A stretch of 64,000 nt of DNA from Actinomycetaceae bacterium zg-1166 (GCA_015679245.1 CP064953.1:868001-932000); one strand, 5' to 3'; positions 21,501 to 31,658 are shown, numbered from the stretch's first letter. Program-made: numbers and translations. Notes: generated by a model not told the origin, from the letters alone.

Positions 21501-21889
21501 TTATCTTTCCGATTCTCCAACTTGTTGAACTGGGCTTTAGTGTCTGTGCGACGGAAGGTACAGCAGCGGTGCTGCGCCGTTATGGCGTTCCCACTCGCGT
21601 GGTGCGCAAGGATTCGCAGGGACGCGGGCCAGATGGTGAACCGACGATTGTGGATCTCATCCTCGGCGATGAGATCGCTCTCGTCGTGAATACGCCTTCC
21701 ACTGGATCTTCACGTAAGGATGGCTACGCTATCCGTGCGGCAACAACGGCGGCTGATAAACCGATTGTGACGACGGTGCAGGAATTTGGTGCAGCAGTAC
21801 AGGCGATCTATGCGCGGCGTCGTGAGCGTTTCACTGTCTCTAGCTTGCAAGAACACGACAGTGCACGTCTGGCTCGCCAGGGAAGGTGA
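18578..21889 (+). CDS. carB: Carbamoyl phosphate synthase large subunit
   Basis: A 1103-residue enzyme with two homologous ATP-grasp synthetase halves joined by an oligomerisation domain, and a C-terminal MGS-like allosteric domain. The first half opens with [20 protein letters not shown] and the second, near residue 560, with [22 protein letters not shown]-grasp signatures such as [10 protein letters not shown] and [18 protein letters not shown] are intact. It makes carbamoyl phosphate for both pyrimidines and arginine. The ATG overlaps the carA stop (TGATG). Confidence 0.98.
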   Translation: MPKRNDISSVLVIGSGPIVIGQACEFDYSGTQACRVLKEEGLRVILVNSNPATIMTDPEMADATYIEPITPEVVEQVIAKERPDALLPTLGGQTALNCAMALVSNGVLERYGVELIGARAEAISKGEDRDEFKKVVEECGGESARSLICHTMEEVMAGAEELGYPLVVRPSFTMGGLGSGFAYTPEDLRRIAGQGLHYSATTEVLLEESILGWKEYELEIMRDQADNVVVVCSIENVDPVGVHTGDSITVAPALTLTDREYQRLRDIGIAIIRAVGVDTGGCNIQFAVDPATGRVIVIEMNPRVSRSSALASKATGFPIAKIAARLAVGYTLDEIPNDITGSTPASFEPTLDYVVVKVPRFAFEKFPDADGTLTTTMKSVGEAMALGRNFTEALNKALRSLDKKGTTFHWDGSVPSPEEREELLRKANRPTEERLLQVQQALRAGASIDEVFEATQIDPWFLDQISLINEVATEVARAQALDPQVLRLAKRHGFSDLQIAQLRGIGEEAVRQIRWAYGLHPVYKTVDTCAAEFAARTPYHYSSYDEESEVAPRRRPAMIILGSGPNRIGQGIEFDYSCVHASRALASSYDTVMINCNPETVSTDYDISSRLYFEPLTFEDVLEVYLAEKEAGPVAGVLVQLGGQTPLSLAKDLERAGVPIIGTSPQAIDAAEDRAHFGAVLSEAGLHAPAYGTATSDSQTIDIAERIGYPVLVRPSYVLGGRGMEIVYSREQLVDYLSRHETARTDASRKNAPLLVDRFLDAATEIDVDALYDGQELFLGGVMEHIEECGIHSGDSACVLPPLTLSRAVVEQIRQATEAIARGVGVRGLLNIQFGLMNDVLYVIEANPRASRTVPFVSKATGIPLAPAAAWIMAGKSIAQLREEGMLPSFDATRLDLDAAVAVKEVVLPFKRFQTRGSRLVDTVLGPEMRSTGEVMGLASTFPVAFAKSQTAAYGGLPDEGMLFVSVADKDKSSIIFPILQLVELGFSVCATEGTAAVLRRYGVPTRVVRKDSQGRGPDGEPTIVDLILGDEIALVVNTPSTGSSRKDGYAIRAATTAADKPIVTTVQEFGAAVQAIYARRRERFTVSSLQEHDSARLARQGR

Positions 21890-21893
21890 GAAG

Positions 21894-22751
21894 ATGAGTG
21901 TTCGTGTATCTGCAGAGGAACATCGAGGTTTCGGCGAACGTATGGTTGCACGTATGGCTCGCCTTGGATCACTCTGTGTGGGTATTGATCCTCACGTAGG
22001 TCTCCTAGAGGCATGGGATCTTCCCGACGAAGCCGCGAGCTTGCGTGAGTTCAGTTTGCGCACTATTGACGCGCTGTGGGAGCATACGGCGGCTTTCAAA
22101 CCGCAGTCGGCTTTTTTTGAGCGCCATGGTTCGGCGGGAATCGCTGTTCTTGAAGAGGTACTTGAAACCTGCCGTCAGGCTGGTGTTCCGGTGATTTTAG
22201 ATGTGAAACGTGGGGATATCGGTTCGACAATGGGAGCCTATGCCCAGGCGTATCAGAGTGGACCACTGCGCGCTGAGGCGATGACCGTTTCCCCCTACCT
22301 TGGACCGCGCTCCTTGCGTCCCACAGCGCTCTCCGCCGCGCAGGGAGGGCGAGGACTTTTCGTTCTGGCTTTGACCTCAAATCCTGAGGGCCACGAGCTT
22401 CAGCATATGGGAGAAGATACCTCAGTGGCGGGGCGAGTCATTGAAGAAGTGACCCGGTGGAATATCGAGATTGAACCGGAGGGTGTGGGACCCTTCGGTC
22501 TCGTCGTCGGAGCAACAATTGGGGATGCTGCCCGGCGCTTGGGGCTCGATCTCTCCTCTTTCCCTGGAATTTTCCTTGCTCCTGGAATTGGGGCGCAAGG
22601 AGGTGGAGGAGCTGAGGTAGCTGAGGTCTTTGGAGCAGCGCGTTCGCGCGTCCTTGCCTCGGCTTCGCGTTCGGTGCTCGCAGGTGGCCCTGCTGCTTCC
22701 GGTTTGCGAGAGGCCTTCGAGCGTACCCGTGATATAGTGACCCCTCAGTGA
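21894..22751 (+). CDS. pyrF: Orotidine 5'-phosphate decarboxylase, type 2
   Basis: A 285-residue TIM-barrel enzyme producing UMP. The type 2 family pattern is clear: LCVGIDPH, AAFKPQSAFFERHG and the catalytic VILDVKRGDIGSTMGAYAQAY at about residues 98-118. The ATG at 21894 lies four bases after the carB stop and follows GGAAGGTGAGAAG. Last gene of the pyr operon; pyrD and pyrE must lie elsewhere. Confidence 0.96.
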   Translation: MSVRVSAEEHRGFGERMVARMARLGSLCVGIDPHVGLLEAWDLPDEAASLREFSLRTIDALWEHTAAFKPQSAFFERHGSAGIAVLEEVLETCRQAGVPVILDVKRGDIGSTMGAYAQAYQSGPLRAEAMTVSPYLGPRSLRPTALSAAQGGRGLFVLALTSNPEGHELQHMGEDTSVAGRVIEEVTRWNIEIEPEGVGPFGLVVGATIGDAARRLGLDLSSFPGIFLAPGIGAQGGGGAEVAEVFGAARSRVLASASRSVLAGGPAASGLREAFERTRDIVTPQ

Positions 22752-22756
22752 GCTGA

Positions 22757-22816
22757 GAGTGGTGTTCCTACCCAGCGCTCTTGCCAGAGTGAAGTTGGGT
22801 AGGAAAGCCGACACTC
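22757..22816 (+). terminator. Hairpin at the end of the pyr operon
   Basis: TTCCTACCCA (22765-22774) pairs perfectly with TGGGTAGGAA (22796-22805), with an inner CTCT/AGAG stem and an outer GAGTG (22757-22761)/CACTC (22812-22816) extension. It is the obvious terminator candidate for the operon although only TTG follows, not a T tract. Confidence 0.65.
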
Positions 22817-23017
22817 CTTGAACCTCTGCAAAATTATTTTCATATGTCGCATTCTCCAAGCCAGCTACCTGCAGGTTTATTTATTGCCTTACATTTGTTG
22901 CCGAAAATCTTCTTAAAACTCCAACAAAAAGGGGAATTGTGGGATATAACTCTAGTGAGTTGAATGCCATATAGGTACCGACTCATTGAGTCCGCAATAC
23001 ACAAAGGAGAATGCTCT

Positions 23018-23329
23018 ATGGCGCTTCCTACTCTCACAACCGAACAACGGGCACGAGCACTTGAGAAAGCGGCAGAAGCCCGCCTTCGTCGCGCAGAGTT
23101 TAAGCGTGATCTGAAAGCTGGAAAGATCTCGCTCTCCGCAGCTCTTGATCGTGCAAAGAGTGATGATACGCTTGGAAAAATGCGCGTATCTGCCCTTCTC
23201 GCCTCACTTCCTGGTATCGGTGCCGCCAAGTCGAAAGCGATTATGGAACGCACGAAGATCTCGGAGAACCGCCGTATAGGTGGCCTTGGCCCTCACCAGC
23301 GCGAGGCACTTATTAAACAATTCGGATAA
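23018..23329 (+). CDS. mihF: Actinobacterial integration host factor mIHF
   Basis: A 103-residue small basic DNA-binding nucleoid protein. The family pattern is a long basic N-terminal helix (EKAAEARLRRAEFKRDLKAG), then a helix-two-turn-helix region with VSALLASLPGIGAAKSKAIM and a C-terminal NRRIGGLGPHQREALI. The start at 23018 follows AAAGGAGA; an ATG seven bases earlier is out of frame. mihF before gmk, rpoZ and coaBC is a conserved actinobacterial order. Confidence 0.95.
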   Translation: MALPTLTTEQRARALEKAAEARLRRAEFKRDLKAGKISLSAALDRAKSDDTLGKMRVSALLASLPGIGAAKSKAIMERTKISENRRIGGLGPHQREALIKQFG

Positions 23330-23430
23330 AATTTAAAATAAATATGAGAAAACAGAGTAAAGCGTGTCATGTGCACGCACAACTCTGACATTACTGGGCT
23401 GTGGTGTGTGAACGTGGCACGATTGGTTAT

Positions 23431-24012
23431 ATGACTGACGCACACGATTCGCACACCACAGCTCAGGCTTATGTGGTGGCCGGTCCCTCGGGAGTGGGGA
23501 AAGGAACCATCCTCGCTTCCCTTTGTGACCGTGCCCCCGAATGCTGGCTCTCCATCTCTGCAACAACGCGTTCTCCACGTCCTGGAGAAATCGACGGTGT
23601 CCATTACTTCTTTCTCACTGAGAAGGAATTCGATCGTCTCCTCGCAGAAGGAAACATGCTCGAATGGGCAGTTGTTCACGGGAAACACCGCTATGGAACT
23701 CCGCGTGGTCCTGTGGAGGACGCCCTCGCTCACGGCAAGACTGTCATCCTCGAAGTGGATCTGGATGGGGCGCGCCAGATTCGTTCCTCTATGCCCCAGG
23801 TTCGTCAGATTTTTATTGCCCCGCCTTCTTTTGACGTTCTTGAGCGGCGTTTGCGTTCGCGCGCTACAGAGACGGAAGAACAGATTCGTCGCCGTCTAGA
23901 GACGGCACGTGTGGAGCTTGCAGCCGCCGACGAATTCGATATCGTCCTCGTGAACGATTCCGTGGCACGTGCCACGGACGAACTTCTGCACATCTGCGGC
24001 TTAAGCAAGTAG
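23431..24012 (+). CDS. gmk: Guanylate kinase
   Basis: A 193-residue enzyme phosphorylating GMP to GDP. P-loop [11 protein letters not shown] is near residue 16, the GMP-binding [18 protein letters not shown] follows, and [11 protein letters not shown] is the conserved core strand and helix. Start taken as the ATG at 23431; a GTG at 23401 would add ten residues. Neither has a good ribosome-binding site. Confidence 0.95.
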   Translation: MTDAHDSHTTAQAYVVAGPSGVGKGTILASLCDRAPECWLSISATTRSPRPGEIDGVHYFFLTEKEFDRLLAEGNMLEWAVVHGKHRYGTPRGPVEDALAHGKTVILEVDLDGARQIRSSMPQVRQIFIAPPSFDVLERRLRSRATETEEQIRRRLETARVELAAADEFDIVLVNDSVARATDELLHICGLSK

Positions 24013-24047
24013 TATTAAGGCTTGCACGCCCAGTGGAGAGGAAAGAC

Positions 24048-24317
24048 ATGTTCGGAACAGTTCCACAGCCTGATGGCATTACGAACCCGCCGATCGACGA
24101 CCTTCTTGAGCACGTCGAATCGAAGTACGCCTTGGCTGTGTATGCAGCTAACCGTGCACGCCAGATCAATGCCTACCGCCAGGAAATGAAGCGCGGAGAT
24201 GGCTCTATCTCTCACTTTGGCCCCCTTGTGGATGCGAATCCAGAGGATAAGCCTCTCTCCATCGCTCTGGGGGAAATCGCCGAGGGAAAGATCGAGTGGT
24301 CCACTCCGGTCGAATGA
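24048..24317 (+). CDS. rpoZ: DNA-directed RNA polymerase omega subunit
   Basis: An 89-residue subunit that folds around the beta-prime C-terminus and helps polymerase assembly. Conserved segments are [20 protein letters not shown] and ANRARQIN, and [15 protein letters not shown] at the end. The ATG at 24048 follows GAGAGGAAAG. Its TGA overlaps the coaBC ATG (ATGA). Confidence 0.94.
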   Translation: MFGTVPQPDGITNPPIDDLLEHVESKYALAVYAANRARQINAYRQEMKRGDGSISHFGPLVDANPEDKPLSIALGEIAEGKIEWSTPVE

Positions 24318-25615
24318 GCGCACACTCAGCGATTCGGGCCTCCCAGCCGGGAGGCCCTTTCCGTGTTGTCGTTGGAGTGAGTGCGGGGATCGCCGCATAT
24401 AAAGCCTGCATTCTTGTGCGCACCTTGCTCAAGGCGGGTGTGGACGTGGATGTGGTTCCTACTCCTGCAGCTCTTGAGATGGTGGGACGAGCCACCTGGG
24501 AGGCGCTCACAGGCAAAGAGATCTACACCCAGGTAGGGGAAGATGCTGCGCATGTGGGACATGTGCGCCGTGGCCACGAAGCTGACCTCATCGTCGTTGC
24601 CCCTACCACAGCTAATACCCTAGCTAAACTGCGCGCCGGTATGGCCGATAATCTTCTCACTTCCACAATCCTCGCAGCGCGCTGCCCGGTGATGCTCGTT
24701 CCTGCAATGCATACAGAAATGTGGCTTAACCCAGCTACTGTAGAGAATGTGGCTGTGCTGCGCACGCGCGGCATCGAGGTGCTGGAGGTGGCGAACGGAC
24801 GCCTGACTGGGTCTGATTCAGGGCCGGGGAGAATGCTCGAACCAGAGGATATCGCAGTACGGGTACTCGAACGCCTCGAAGCTGGAAACACCGCAGATAC
24901 CGCAGATACCGCGCACGCCACGACTCGTGATCTTGAAGGATTACAAGTCGTGATCTCGGCAGGAGGAACACGAGAGGCTATCGATCCTGTGCGTTTTCTC
25001 GGTAACCGCTCTACGGGCGCCTTTGGGATCCATGTGGCGCAGGTTGCCCGTGAACGCGGTGCCACGGTGCGGCTCGTCGCGGCCAATATTGACGATACCC
25101 TCCTTGCCACAGCACAGGGAGTTGATATTGAGCGAGTGGTCAGCGCTGGAGAGCTTTCGCAGGCCATGCACGCTCATGCGCAATGCGCAGACGTTCTTGT
25201 TATGGCAGCGGCTGTGGCCGATTTTCGCCCGGCCACAGTAAGTGAATCGAAACGGAAAAAAGATACGCGTTCCTGGAGTCTTGAACTCGTCGAGAATCCC
25301 GATATCCTCGCAAGCCTGGCCTCTCACCGCGGGCGTGAGGGGCAGATTGTCGTCGGCTTCGCTGCCGAGACTGGGGATAAAAACGCAAGCGTGAGTGAGT
25401 ACGGTCGAGAGAAAGCTGCTCGTAAGGGCGCTGACCTTATGGTAGTAAACGAAGTTGGTGCCACCAAAGGTTTTGGGGAGGTCGACACAGCGATCTCCAT
25501 TATTGATGCCACAGGGCGCGTACACGCACAGGGGAGGGGAAGTAAAGCTGAGCTTGCCCACCTCATCGTGGACGCAGTGGCGACATATCGACGCCAGGGG
25601 AATATGGGGAAATAG
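24314..25615 (+). CDS. coaBC: Bifunctional phosphopantothenoylcysteine decarboxylase / synthetase
   Basis: A 433-residue two-domain enzyme of coenzyme A synthesis. The N-terminal flavoprotein CoaC domain has [34 protein letters not shown] and the catalytic PAMHTEMW. The C-terminal CoaB domain from about residue 210 has [27 protein letters not shown] and [10 protein letters not shown]. The ATG overlaps the rpoZ stop. Two tandem copies of ADT, encoded by a short direct repeat near 24890, lie in the interdomain linker. Confidence 0.95.
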   Translation: MSAHSAIRASQPGGPFRVVVGVSAGIAAYKACILVRTLLKAGVDVDVVPTPAALEMVGRATWEALTGKEIYTQVGEDAAHVGHVRRGHEADLIVVAPTTANTLAKLRAGMADNLLTSTILAARCPVMLVPAMHTEMWLNPATVENVAVLRTRGIEVLEVANGRLTGSDSGPGRMLEPEDIAVRVLERLEAGNTADTADTAHATTRDLEGLQVVISAGGTREAIDPVRFLGNRSTGAFGIHVAQVARERGATVRLVAANIDDTLLATAQGVDIERVVSAGELSQAMHAHAQCADVLVMAAAVADFRPATVSESKRKKDTRSWSLELVENPDILASLASHRGREGQIVVGFAAETGDKNASVSEYGREKAARKGADLMVVNEVGATKGFGEVDTAISIIDATGRVHAQGRGSKAELAHLIVDAVATYRRQGNMGK

Positions 25616-25620
25616 AAAGT

Positions 25621-26811
25621 ATGTACCGTCAGCCTTTTACTTCCGAATCCGTGACCGAAGGCCATCCTGATAAGGTCTGTGACAAGATCTCCGATACGAT
25701 CCTTGATGCCCTTCTTTCTCAGGATCCACAAGCTCGTGTGGCAGTAGAAACAATGGCCACCACCGGGCTTATTCACGTGGCCGGTGAAGTGACCACTGAC
25801 GCGTACGTGGAGATCCCTGAACTTGTGCGCTCGGTGATCTGCGACATCGGATATACCTCCTCCCGAGTGGGCTTCGATGGGACTTCCTGTGGTGTCACTC
25901 TCTCCATTGGACAGCAATCTCTTGATATAGCCGGGGGAGTGGGGCGCTCTCTTGAAGCTCGCGAAGGATCTGGAAGCGATCGTTACGACGAACAAGGTGC
26001 CGGTGATCAAGGGCTTATGTTTGGTTATGCGACACGAGAGACTCGAACGCTCATGCCTGCCCCGATCCAGCTCTCCCACCGCTTAGCCGAACGTCTGACC
26101 ACTGTGCGCAAGGAAGGTATCGTGCCTGGACTACGCCCCGATGGAAAGACTCAAGTCACAGTGTCCTACGAGGGTGACAAGCCCGTGGCTATCGATACCG
26201 TGGTAATGTCCAGCCAGCATGATCCGGATATGGATCAGGAGTGGCTTACTACTGCTCTGCGCGATAACGTGCTCGAACCGATTCTCGATGAGGAGGCGAT
26301 GAACCTGGATCTCGAAGAAATGCGCCTCTTCGTCAATCCTTCTGGAAACTTCGTCATCGGTGGCCCTATGGGCGATGCTGGACTCACCGGTCGCAAAATC
26401 ATTGTGGATACCTATGGGGGGATGGCTCGTCACGGAGGTGGAGCTTTCTCCGGTAAGGATCCCTCGAAGGTGGATCGCTCGGCTGCCTACGCTGCGCGCT
26501 GGGTGGCTAAGAACGTTGTCGCTGCGGGTCTGGCTTCGCGCTGTGAAATCCAGGTGGCCTATGCTATCGGGCGCGCTCACCCTGTTTCGGTGCGCGTAGA
26601 GACTTTTGGCACGCAGACGAGGGAAATTTCACGTATCGAAAACGCTGTGACGAAGGTCTTTGATTTACGCCCAGCTGCGATTATCGACGAGCTTGATTTG
26701 CTTCGTCCAATCTATGCAACTACAGCAGCTTACGGGCACTTTGGGCGCGAGCTTCCCGAATTCACATGGGAGCAGACGAACAAAGTGGAGGATCTTCTGC
26801 GTGCGCTCTAA
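25621..26811 (+). CDS. metK: S-adenosylmethionine synthetase
   Basis: A 396-residue enzyme making SAM from methionine and ATP. Motifs: [12 protein letters not shown] at the N-terminus, [12 protein letters not shown] in the middle, and [20 protein letters not shown] plus [20 protein letters not shown] in the last third. Length is normal. It starts five bases after coaBC. No SAM riboswitch is visible upstream, which is expected for an operon-internal gene. Confidence 0.97.
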   Translation: MYRQPFTSESVTEGHPDKVCDKISDTILDALLSQDPQARVAVETMATTGLIHVAGEVTTDAYVEIPELVRSVICDIGYTSSRVGFDGTSCGVTLSIGQQSLDIAGGVGRSLEAREGSGSDRYDEQGAGDQGLMFGYATRETRTLMPAPIQLSHRLAERLTTVRKEGIVPGLRPDGKTQVTVSYEGDKPVAIDTVVMSSQHDPDMDQEWLTTALRDNVLEPILDEEAMNLDLEEMRLFVNPSGNFVIGGPMGDAGLTGRKIIVDTYGGMARHGGGAFSGKDPSKVDRSAAYAARWVAKNVVAAGLASRCEIQVAYAIGRAHPVSVRVETFGTQTREISRIENAVTKVFDLRPAAIIDELDLLRPIYATTAAYGHFGRELPEFTWEQTNKVEDLLRAL

Positions 26812-26927
26812 ATAACGCACTAAATAACGCACGCACTCTAAACAGTGCGTGAAGCTCTGCATGGCGGGTGAAGCCCTGTACAAGTGCGTGAAACCTTATA
26901 AGATGTGAAGCTCTACGCGTGCGTGAA
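26809..26927 (+). repeat. Repeat cluster behind metK: 12-base tandem, hairpin and five spaced repeats
   Basis: TAAATAACGCAC occurs twice in tandem (26809-26820, 26821-26832), the first copy including the metK stop. CACGCACT (26830-26837) pairs with AGTGCGTG (26844-26851). From there imperfect copies of GTGCGTGAAGCTCT recur at 26845, 26864, 26884, 26901 and 26919, about 18-20 bases apart. No open frame spans them. The hairpin could end metK transcription, but the regular copies need another explanation. Confidence 0.6.
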
Positions 26928-27055
26928 TACGATTCTTCGTGCGGTTACACATCGTGCCGTACGCAGGTGAAGCACGATGCACAACCGTCACATTTATAAT
27001 GTGACCTTCCTCGCTTCTAGGGTGACTTTGAGCAAATCTATCCGGTGTGCCCCGA

Positions 27056-27061
27056 TAGCGT
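27056..27061 (+). promoter_or_regulatory. -10 element TAGCGT of a leaderless promoter for priA
   Basis: TAGCGT begins 12 bases before the ATG at 27068, and no ribosome-binding site is present. The predicted transcript would start with the ATG. Confidence 0.45.
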
Positions 27062-27067
27062 TGAGTT

Positions 27068-29233
27068 ATGGATGAGGCACTTCCCGGCTTCGGCTCACTT
27101 CCCATCACCTCCAAACAGGAGGCCTTATGGGATACTCACGCCTCCACACGCCACATCACTGGTGAGGTGGAGGCACCAGTAGCTCATGTCCATGTGGAAG
27201 CCCCCGTGATCCATATGGATCGAACCTTCGACTACCTGATTCCGGCCCGGCTTGACTCCAGTGCCGTGATTGGTGCGCGAGTTCACGTGGACGTGGGAAG
27301 TCAGCGTATGAATGGCTTCATCGTCGGGCGCGATAGTGTGACTGAACGCAGTGGAAAGCTGCGCGAACTCCGTAGGGTTATCTCACCCATTGCAGTGCTC
27401 ACTCCGCAGATCTATCACCTTGCTCGACGTCTTGCTTCCCAACGTGCAGGAAGCCTGAGCGACGTGTTGCGTTTAGCCATTCCAGGCCGCCACGCGCGAG
27501 CTGAAGCAGCCTTCCGTGAGAGTGTGCGTCCGGTTCACTCGCCGCCTCAACCACCTGTTCCAGGTAGGTGGGAAGCCTATAGCGGCGGTGGCGATTTCAT
27601 TCGTGAACTCGCCTGTGGAGCCTCTCCTTCGGCCTGTTGTGTGGCTCTTCCTGGAGTGGCGGGCTCCACCTCTCTCCTGGCTGTGGCCGCCCAGGCTGTA
27701 CTTGCTTCAGGGCGCCAGGTTGTGCTCACCTTTCCCACTGCACGCCATGCAGAACGCATGGCTGCGGCACTGGAGAAGCTCTTCCCCTCGCGTGTGGCGC
27801 TTCTTCTTTCGGAATCTACTCAGGAGAAGCGCTATACCCAGTTTCTCCGAGCATTGAGCGGGGATGCACAGATAGTTGTGGGAACACGGGCGAGTATCTG
27901 GGCACCTGTGCCGGCTCTCGGCTTACTCATCGTGGTTGACGATGCTTCTCCTCATATGCGTGAACAGCGTGCCCCGTATTGTCATGTGCGCGATGTGGCA
28001 GTAGAGCGAGCCAAAATCGAGGGAGCTGGAGTGCTGCTCTTCTCGGCTTATCTCAGCGAAGCATCAGCTCATATGTGTGCACGTGGGCACGTATCTCTTC
28101 TGCGTGGTATCGAAGCAGCCGTGGCTTCCTCAGCACCGCGGATCTCTAGTCCGCAGGAATGGAGAGGCGAAGAAAGCTCGTGGGCGCGTCTGCCTGACGC
28201 CGCTTTTTCCCTTGTGCGCACCAGTCTTGATCGTGGTCCCGTGCTCGTGGTGGTGCCGCGTGCAGGATATATTCCGCACCTGACATGCGAGGCCTGTCGC
28301 CGCCAGGCTGAATGCCCAATTTGTGGGGGCAGACTTGCGATAGACGGGCCTACCTCTCAGCCCACATGCACACGCTGCGGCTGGCATGGGATCTTCCGTT
28401 GCCCTGAATGTGGGGGAGCGAAACTGCGCTCGGCACGTATAGGTTCCCACCGTACCGCTGAAGAAATCGGAAAAGCATTTCCTGGGGTTGGAATTATTCT
28501 CTCTGGAGCTCGTGCCGCTGAGGGAATTGTTGAAACGGTAGATTCTCGCCCGCGGATCGTCGTTGCCACCCCTGGCGCTGAACCTGTTGCTGAGGGCGGA
28601 TTTGCTGCGGGGCTTATCCTTGATACTCCTTATCTTCGTGGCGAGGGCTTGGGAGGGAACACACAATTTCTCCGCCTGCTCTCACGTGCACTTACACGTG
28701 TGCGGCCAGCCCGCGCCGGTGGGCATGTGCTTCTGGCGGGAGGAGTGGAGGAAGAAATCGTGCGTGCGCTTAACCGTTGGGATCACGTGTCTCTCGCTGA
28801 GCTTCTCCTTAGCGAGCGCGAAGCCCTTCTCCTTCCCCCTACTCAACGATGGCTTGAGATCAGAGGCGAGGTGGAGGATCTTCGTCGTTTCCTCGGTGTG
28901 GCACGCAGCCTACTTCAGCAGAGTAGGGTGGCGCACTGCGCTGAAGAGCTATCTGGTTCTGGTGCGCACACGCATTCACACATAGCTCATGAACCCGAGG
29001 ATCGTGAGGTTTCAGCTTCTGGTCAATCTCTCTTATCCGGAGGAATCCGCCTTCTTAGCCCTCATGTGGCTCTTCTTGGCCCAAGTAGGCGAGACAAAGG
29101 CCAGGCCGTTTATCTGCGCTATTCTCATGAGGATTCGCAGTGGATTGGACCAGCACTCTGCGCGGCTCATCGCCAGTATTCGGCCACGGGGATGGGAGGA
29201 AGCCTTCGTTTCGAACTCGATCCTGAACTCTAG
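27068..29233 (+). CDS. priA: Primosomal protein PriA-like, helicase motifs degenerate
   Basis: A 721-residue protein in the usual priA place (metK-priA-fmt). The N-terminal 3'-DNA-binding domain (APVIHMDRTFDYLIP; VGARVHV-type strand) is clear, and a zinc region is intact: CEACRRQAECPICGG, then CTRCG and CPECGG at about residues 410-460. The helicase core is worn: LPGVAGSTSLLAV replaces the Walker A GVTGSGKT and VVDDASPHMRE replaces the DEEH box. Actinobacterial PriA is known to lack ATPase motifs, so it probably acts as a structural fork-binding factor for DnaB loading and not as a helicase. Confidence 0.88.
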   Translation: MDEALPGFGSLPITSKQEALWDTHASTRHITGEVEAPVAHVHVEAPVIHMDRTFDYLIPARLDSSAVIGARVHVDVGSQRMNGFIVGRDSVTERSGKLRELRRVISPIAVLTPQIYHLARRLASQRAGSLSDVLRLAIPGRHARAEAAFRESVRPVHSPPQPPVPGRWEAYSGGGDFIRELACGASPSACCVALPGVAGSTSLLAVAAQAVLASGRQVVLTFPTARHAERMAAALEKLFPSRVALLLSESTQEKRYTQFLRALSGDAQIVVGTRASIWAPVPALGLLIVVDDASPHMREQRAPYCHVRDVAVERAKIEGAGVLLFSAYLSEASAHMCARGHVSLLRGIEAAVASSAPRISSPQEWRGEESSWARLPDAAFSLVRTSLDRGPVLVVVPRAGYIPHLTCEACRRQAECPICGGRLAIDGPTSQPTCTRCGWHGIFRCPECGGAKLRSARIGSHRTAEEIGKAFPGVGIILSGARAAEGIVETVDSRPRIVVATPGAEPVAEGGFAAGLILDTPYLRGEGLGGNTQFLRLLSRALTRVRPARAGGHVLLAGGVEEEIVRALNRWDHVSLAELLLSEREALLLPPTQRWLEIRGEVEDLRRFLGVARSLLQQSRVAHCAEELSGSGAHTHSHIAHEPEDREVSASGQSLLSGGIRLLSPHVALLGPSRRDKGQAVYLRYSHEDSQWIGPALCAAHRQYSATGMGGSLRFELDPEL

Positions 29234-29322
29234 TGCGGAGACTGCGAAAACAAAAAGGGAATACTGCGCGTGGAAAGTGCGTACCCTTTTCCGTCAGAGG
29301 AAGGCAGCTATGTTCAAACAGG

Positions 29323-29328
29323 TACGAT
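29323..29328 (+). promoter_or_regulatory. -10 element TACGAT of a leaderless promoter for fmt
   Basis: TACGAT begins 12 bases before the GTG at 29335, and the GTG has no ribosome-binding site. This also supports the GTG as the true start. Confidence 0.5.
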
Positions 29329-29334
29329 AGGCCT

Positions 29335-30252
29335 GTGCGAATTCTCTTTGCAGGTACTCCTGCCCTTGCTATCCCTTCCTTGGAAGCCCTCGTCGAAGCT
29401 GGTCACGAGGTCGCCGCTGTACTAACACGCGCTCCTGCTCCTGTGGGGCGCAAACGGATTCTCACACCTTCGCCTGTAGAAGAGTGGGCGCGATCCCACG
29501 GTTTAGAGGTTGTGACACCTGCGAGCCTTCGAGGTGAGGAGATTCAGAGGTTTGTGAAGGATTGTGCACCTGAAGCGGTAGCTGTGGTGGCCTATGGTTT
29601 CCTCGTTCCTCCCGCACTCCTCGATATTCCTCGCTACGGATGGATTAATCTTCACTTCTCTCTTCTGCCAGCGTGGCGAGGCGCCGCCCCCGTCCAATAT
29701 GCCATTGCTGAGGGAGACTCCGTGACTGGCGCCTGTACCTTCCGCTTGGAGGAAGGCCTGGATACTGGCCCCATTTTCGCACGCCTCACCCAAGAAATTT
29801 CTCCTGTGGATACGTCCAGTTCGCTTGTGGAGAGGCTCTCGTATTCTGGTGCACAGCTCTTGACTCGAACCTTTGCCGAACTTCCAGGAGCAACTCCCGA
29901 ACCCCAAGTGGGAGAACCGAGCTTTGCCCCTACTCTCACGAGTGCTGACGCTCAAGTGAACTGGGAGGCTCCTGCTCAGGAGATTGACCGACGCATCCGT
30001 GCCTACACCCCGGCTCCTGGAGCGTGGACGACACGTGAAGGTAAGAGGTACAAGCTCGGCCCGGTACGCCTGGCAGAAGATGTCACGGATGTGGCACCTG
30101 GTCAGATTCGCGGTACATTCGTCGGTACCGGCACACATGCTGTGGAGCTTCGTCGCATAGCCCCCGCCGGAAAGAAGGAGATGGATGCGCTGGCTTGGGC
30201 ACGTGGCGCACACCTCGATGCCGATGCCCACTTTTCTTGGAAGGAACAGTAA
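29335..30252 (+). CDS. fmt: Methionyl-tRNA formyltransferase
   Basis: A 305-residue enzyme formylating initiator Met-tRNA. It begins VRILFAGTPALAIPSLEAL, the conserved N-terminal strand; the frame upstream is open but unrelated. The 10-formyltetrahydrofolate site is INLHFSLLPAWRGAAPVQYAI-like (His and Asn catalytic), followed by the C-terminal tRNA-binding barrel (VNWEAPAQEIDRRIRAY). The stop overlaps the rsmB ATG by one base. Confidence 0.95.
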   Translation: MRILFAGTPALAIPSLEALVEAGHEVAAVLTRAPAPVGRKRILTPSPVEEWARSHGLEVVTPASLRGEEIQRFVKDCAPEAVAVVAYGFLVPPALLDIPRYGWINLHFSLLPAWRGAAPVQYAIAEGDSVTGACTFRLEEGLDTGPIFARLTQEISPVDTSSSLVERLSYSGAQLLTRTFAELPGATPEPQVGEPSFAPTLTSADAQVNWEAPAQEIDRRIRAYTPAPGAWTTREGKRYKLGPVRLAEDVTDVAPGQIRGTFVGTGTHAVELRRIAPAGKKEMDALAWARGAHLDADAHFSWKEQ

Positions 30253-31658
30253 TGCCGACGAAGAACTGGCACCCACGCCGGGCAGCTTCCGATATCTCAC
30301 GCCTTGTGGCCTGGGATGGATTGTGTGAAGTAGAAGAAAACGGAGCCTACGCGAATCTTCTCCTTCCTCATCTCATCCGTGAGGCAGGGCTAGGCCGCCT
30401 TGACGCTGCTTTTGCCACGAACCTGTGCTACGGCACTCTTCGGATGCAGGGGCGCTGGGATGCGATTATTTCCCGTTGTGTGCAGGGGCGAGATATCGCG
30501 CAAATAGATCTGCCGGTGCTCGCTTTGCTTCGGATGGGGTGCCACCAACTCCTCGATTTTGCCACTCCTCCTCATGCTGCTATCAACGAGACAGTGACGA
30601 TTGCGCGCAACGAATTCAGCCAGTCTATCGGCGGCTTTGTGAATGCCGTATTGCGCCGCGTGAACGAAAGGAAAGGGGACTGGGAGGAGATCTTGCGGCA
30701 TTCGTCGGCCTCTGAGCGTGAATTCCAGGCGATCTGGTATTCCCACCCTCGATGGATCACCGATTCTCTTGAGAAGGCGTTGTTAGCTTCGGGGCGAAGT
30801 GGGGAGGATCTAGAAGCTGTGCTGAGAGCGGATAATGAGCCTGCCAAGGTGGCTCTCGTCGCTCGTGACATCACTTCTGCTCAGCTGCGCCACGAGATCG
30901 AAGACCGCGCCTGGAGTCCAATTGAGGGGAGCCTTATACCGCACGCTCTTCTCATCGAGTCGGGGGATCCGGGGCGCTTAGCTTCAGTGCGTCGAGGAGA
31001 AGTAGGAGTTCAAGATGAAGGAAGCCAGCTTATTTCCCAACTTTTTGCCTGTGCGCCTCTTTCTGGGAGCGATGACCTCTGGCTCGATATGTGTGCCGGT
31101 CCTGGTGGGAAAACGGCGACGATCGCTGCGCTGGGAGCTGAGCGAAATGTAAAAATTCACGCCAATGAGCCTCATCCTCATCGCCTCGATCTTGTGGCGC
31201 AGGCCGTGGAGCCGTGGGCGGAATCTGTGGCCTTGCGTGAGGGAGATGGGCGTGATATAGGGCAGGAGGATCCGGGAGTCTACGATCGTGTCCTCGTGGA
31301 TGCTCCTTGTTCTGGCCTGGGTGCTTTGCGTCGACGACCTGAGGCTCGTTGGCGCAAAGCTGCGGGCGATATTCCTGAACTGACGAAGCTCCAAGGTGAA
31401 CTCCTCGATTCGGCCTTCGCAGCTCTTCGTCCAGGTGGTGTGCTCGTGTACTCGACGTGTTCTCCTGTCCTGGAGGAAACTCGTGGTGTTGTGGAATCCT
31501 TCCTTGCGCGCACTGTGGGTGCGCAGCTCAAGGACGCTGCCGCGATTGCGAGTACTATGACACGCCAACCTCTTAAATCGCTCGATGGCATGGTGCAGTT
31601 GTGGCCGGATCTCCACCATAGTGACGCCATGTTTATCGCTCTTCTTACCAAGGAGTAG
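30252..31658 (+). CDS. rsmB: 16S rRNA m5C967 methyltransferase (RsmB/Sun)
   Basis: A 468-residue enzyme with an N-terminal NusB-like RNA-binding domain (about residues 10-150) and a C-terminal Rossmann methyltransferase. SAM-binding LDMCAGPGGKTATIAAL, motif IV DAPCSGLGALRRRPEARW and motif VI with the catalytic Cys in VYSTCSPVLEETRGVV are intact. The start overlaps the fmt stop (TAATG). The fmt-rsmB-rpe order is common in actinobacteria. Confidence 0.94.
   Translation: MPTKNWHPRRAASDISRLVAWDGLCEVEENGAYANLLLPHLIREAGLGRLDAAFATNLCYGTLRMQGRWDAIISRCVQGRDIAQIDLPVLALLRMGCHQLLDFATPPHAAINETVTIARNEFSQSIGGFVNAVLRRVNERKGDWEEILRHSSASEREFQAIWYSHPRWITDSLEKALLASGRSGEDLEAVLRADNEPAKVALVARDITSAQLRHEIEDRAWSPIEGSLIPHALLIESGDPGRLASVRRGEVGVQDEGSQLISQLFACAPLSGSDDLWLDMCAGPGGKTATIAALGAERNVKIHANEPHPHRLDLVAQAVEPWAESVALREGDGRDIGQEDPGVYDRVLVDAPCSGLGALRRRPEARWRKAAGDIPELTKLQGELLDSAFAALRPGGVLVYSTCSPVLEETRGVVESFLARTVGAQLKDAAAIASTMTRQPLKSLDGMVQLWPDLHHSDAMFIALLTKE

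Noticed and set aside
25550-25620. SAM riboswitch before metK
   Set aside because: Only five bases separate coaBC and metK and no SAM aptamer motif is present.
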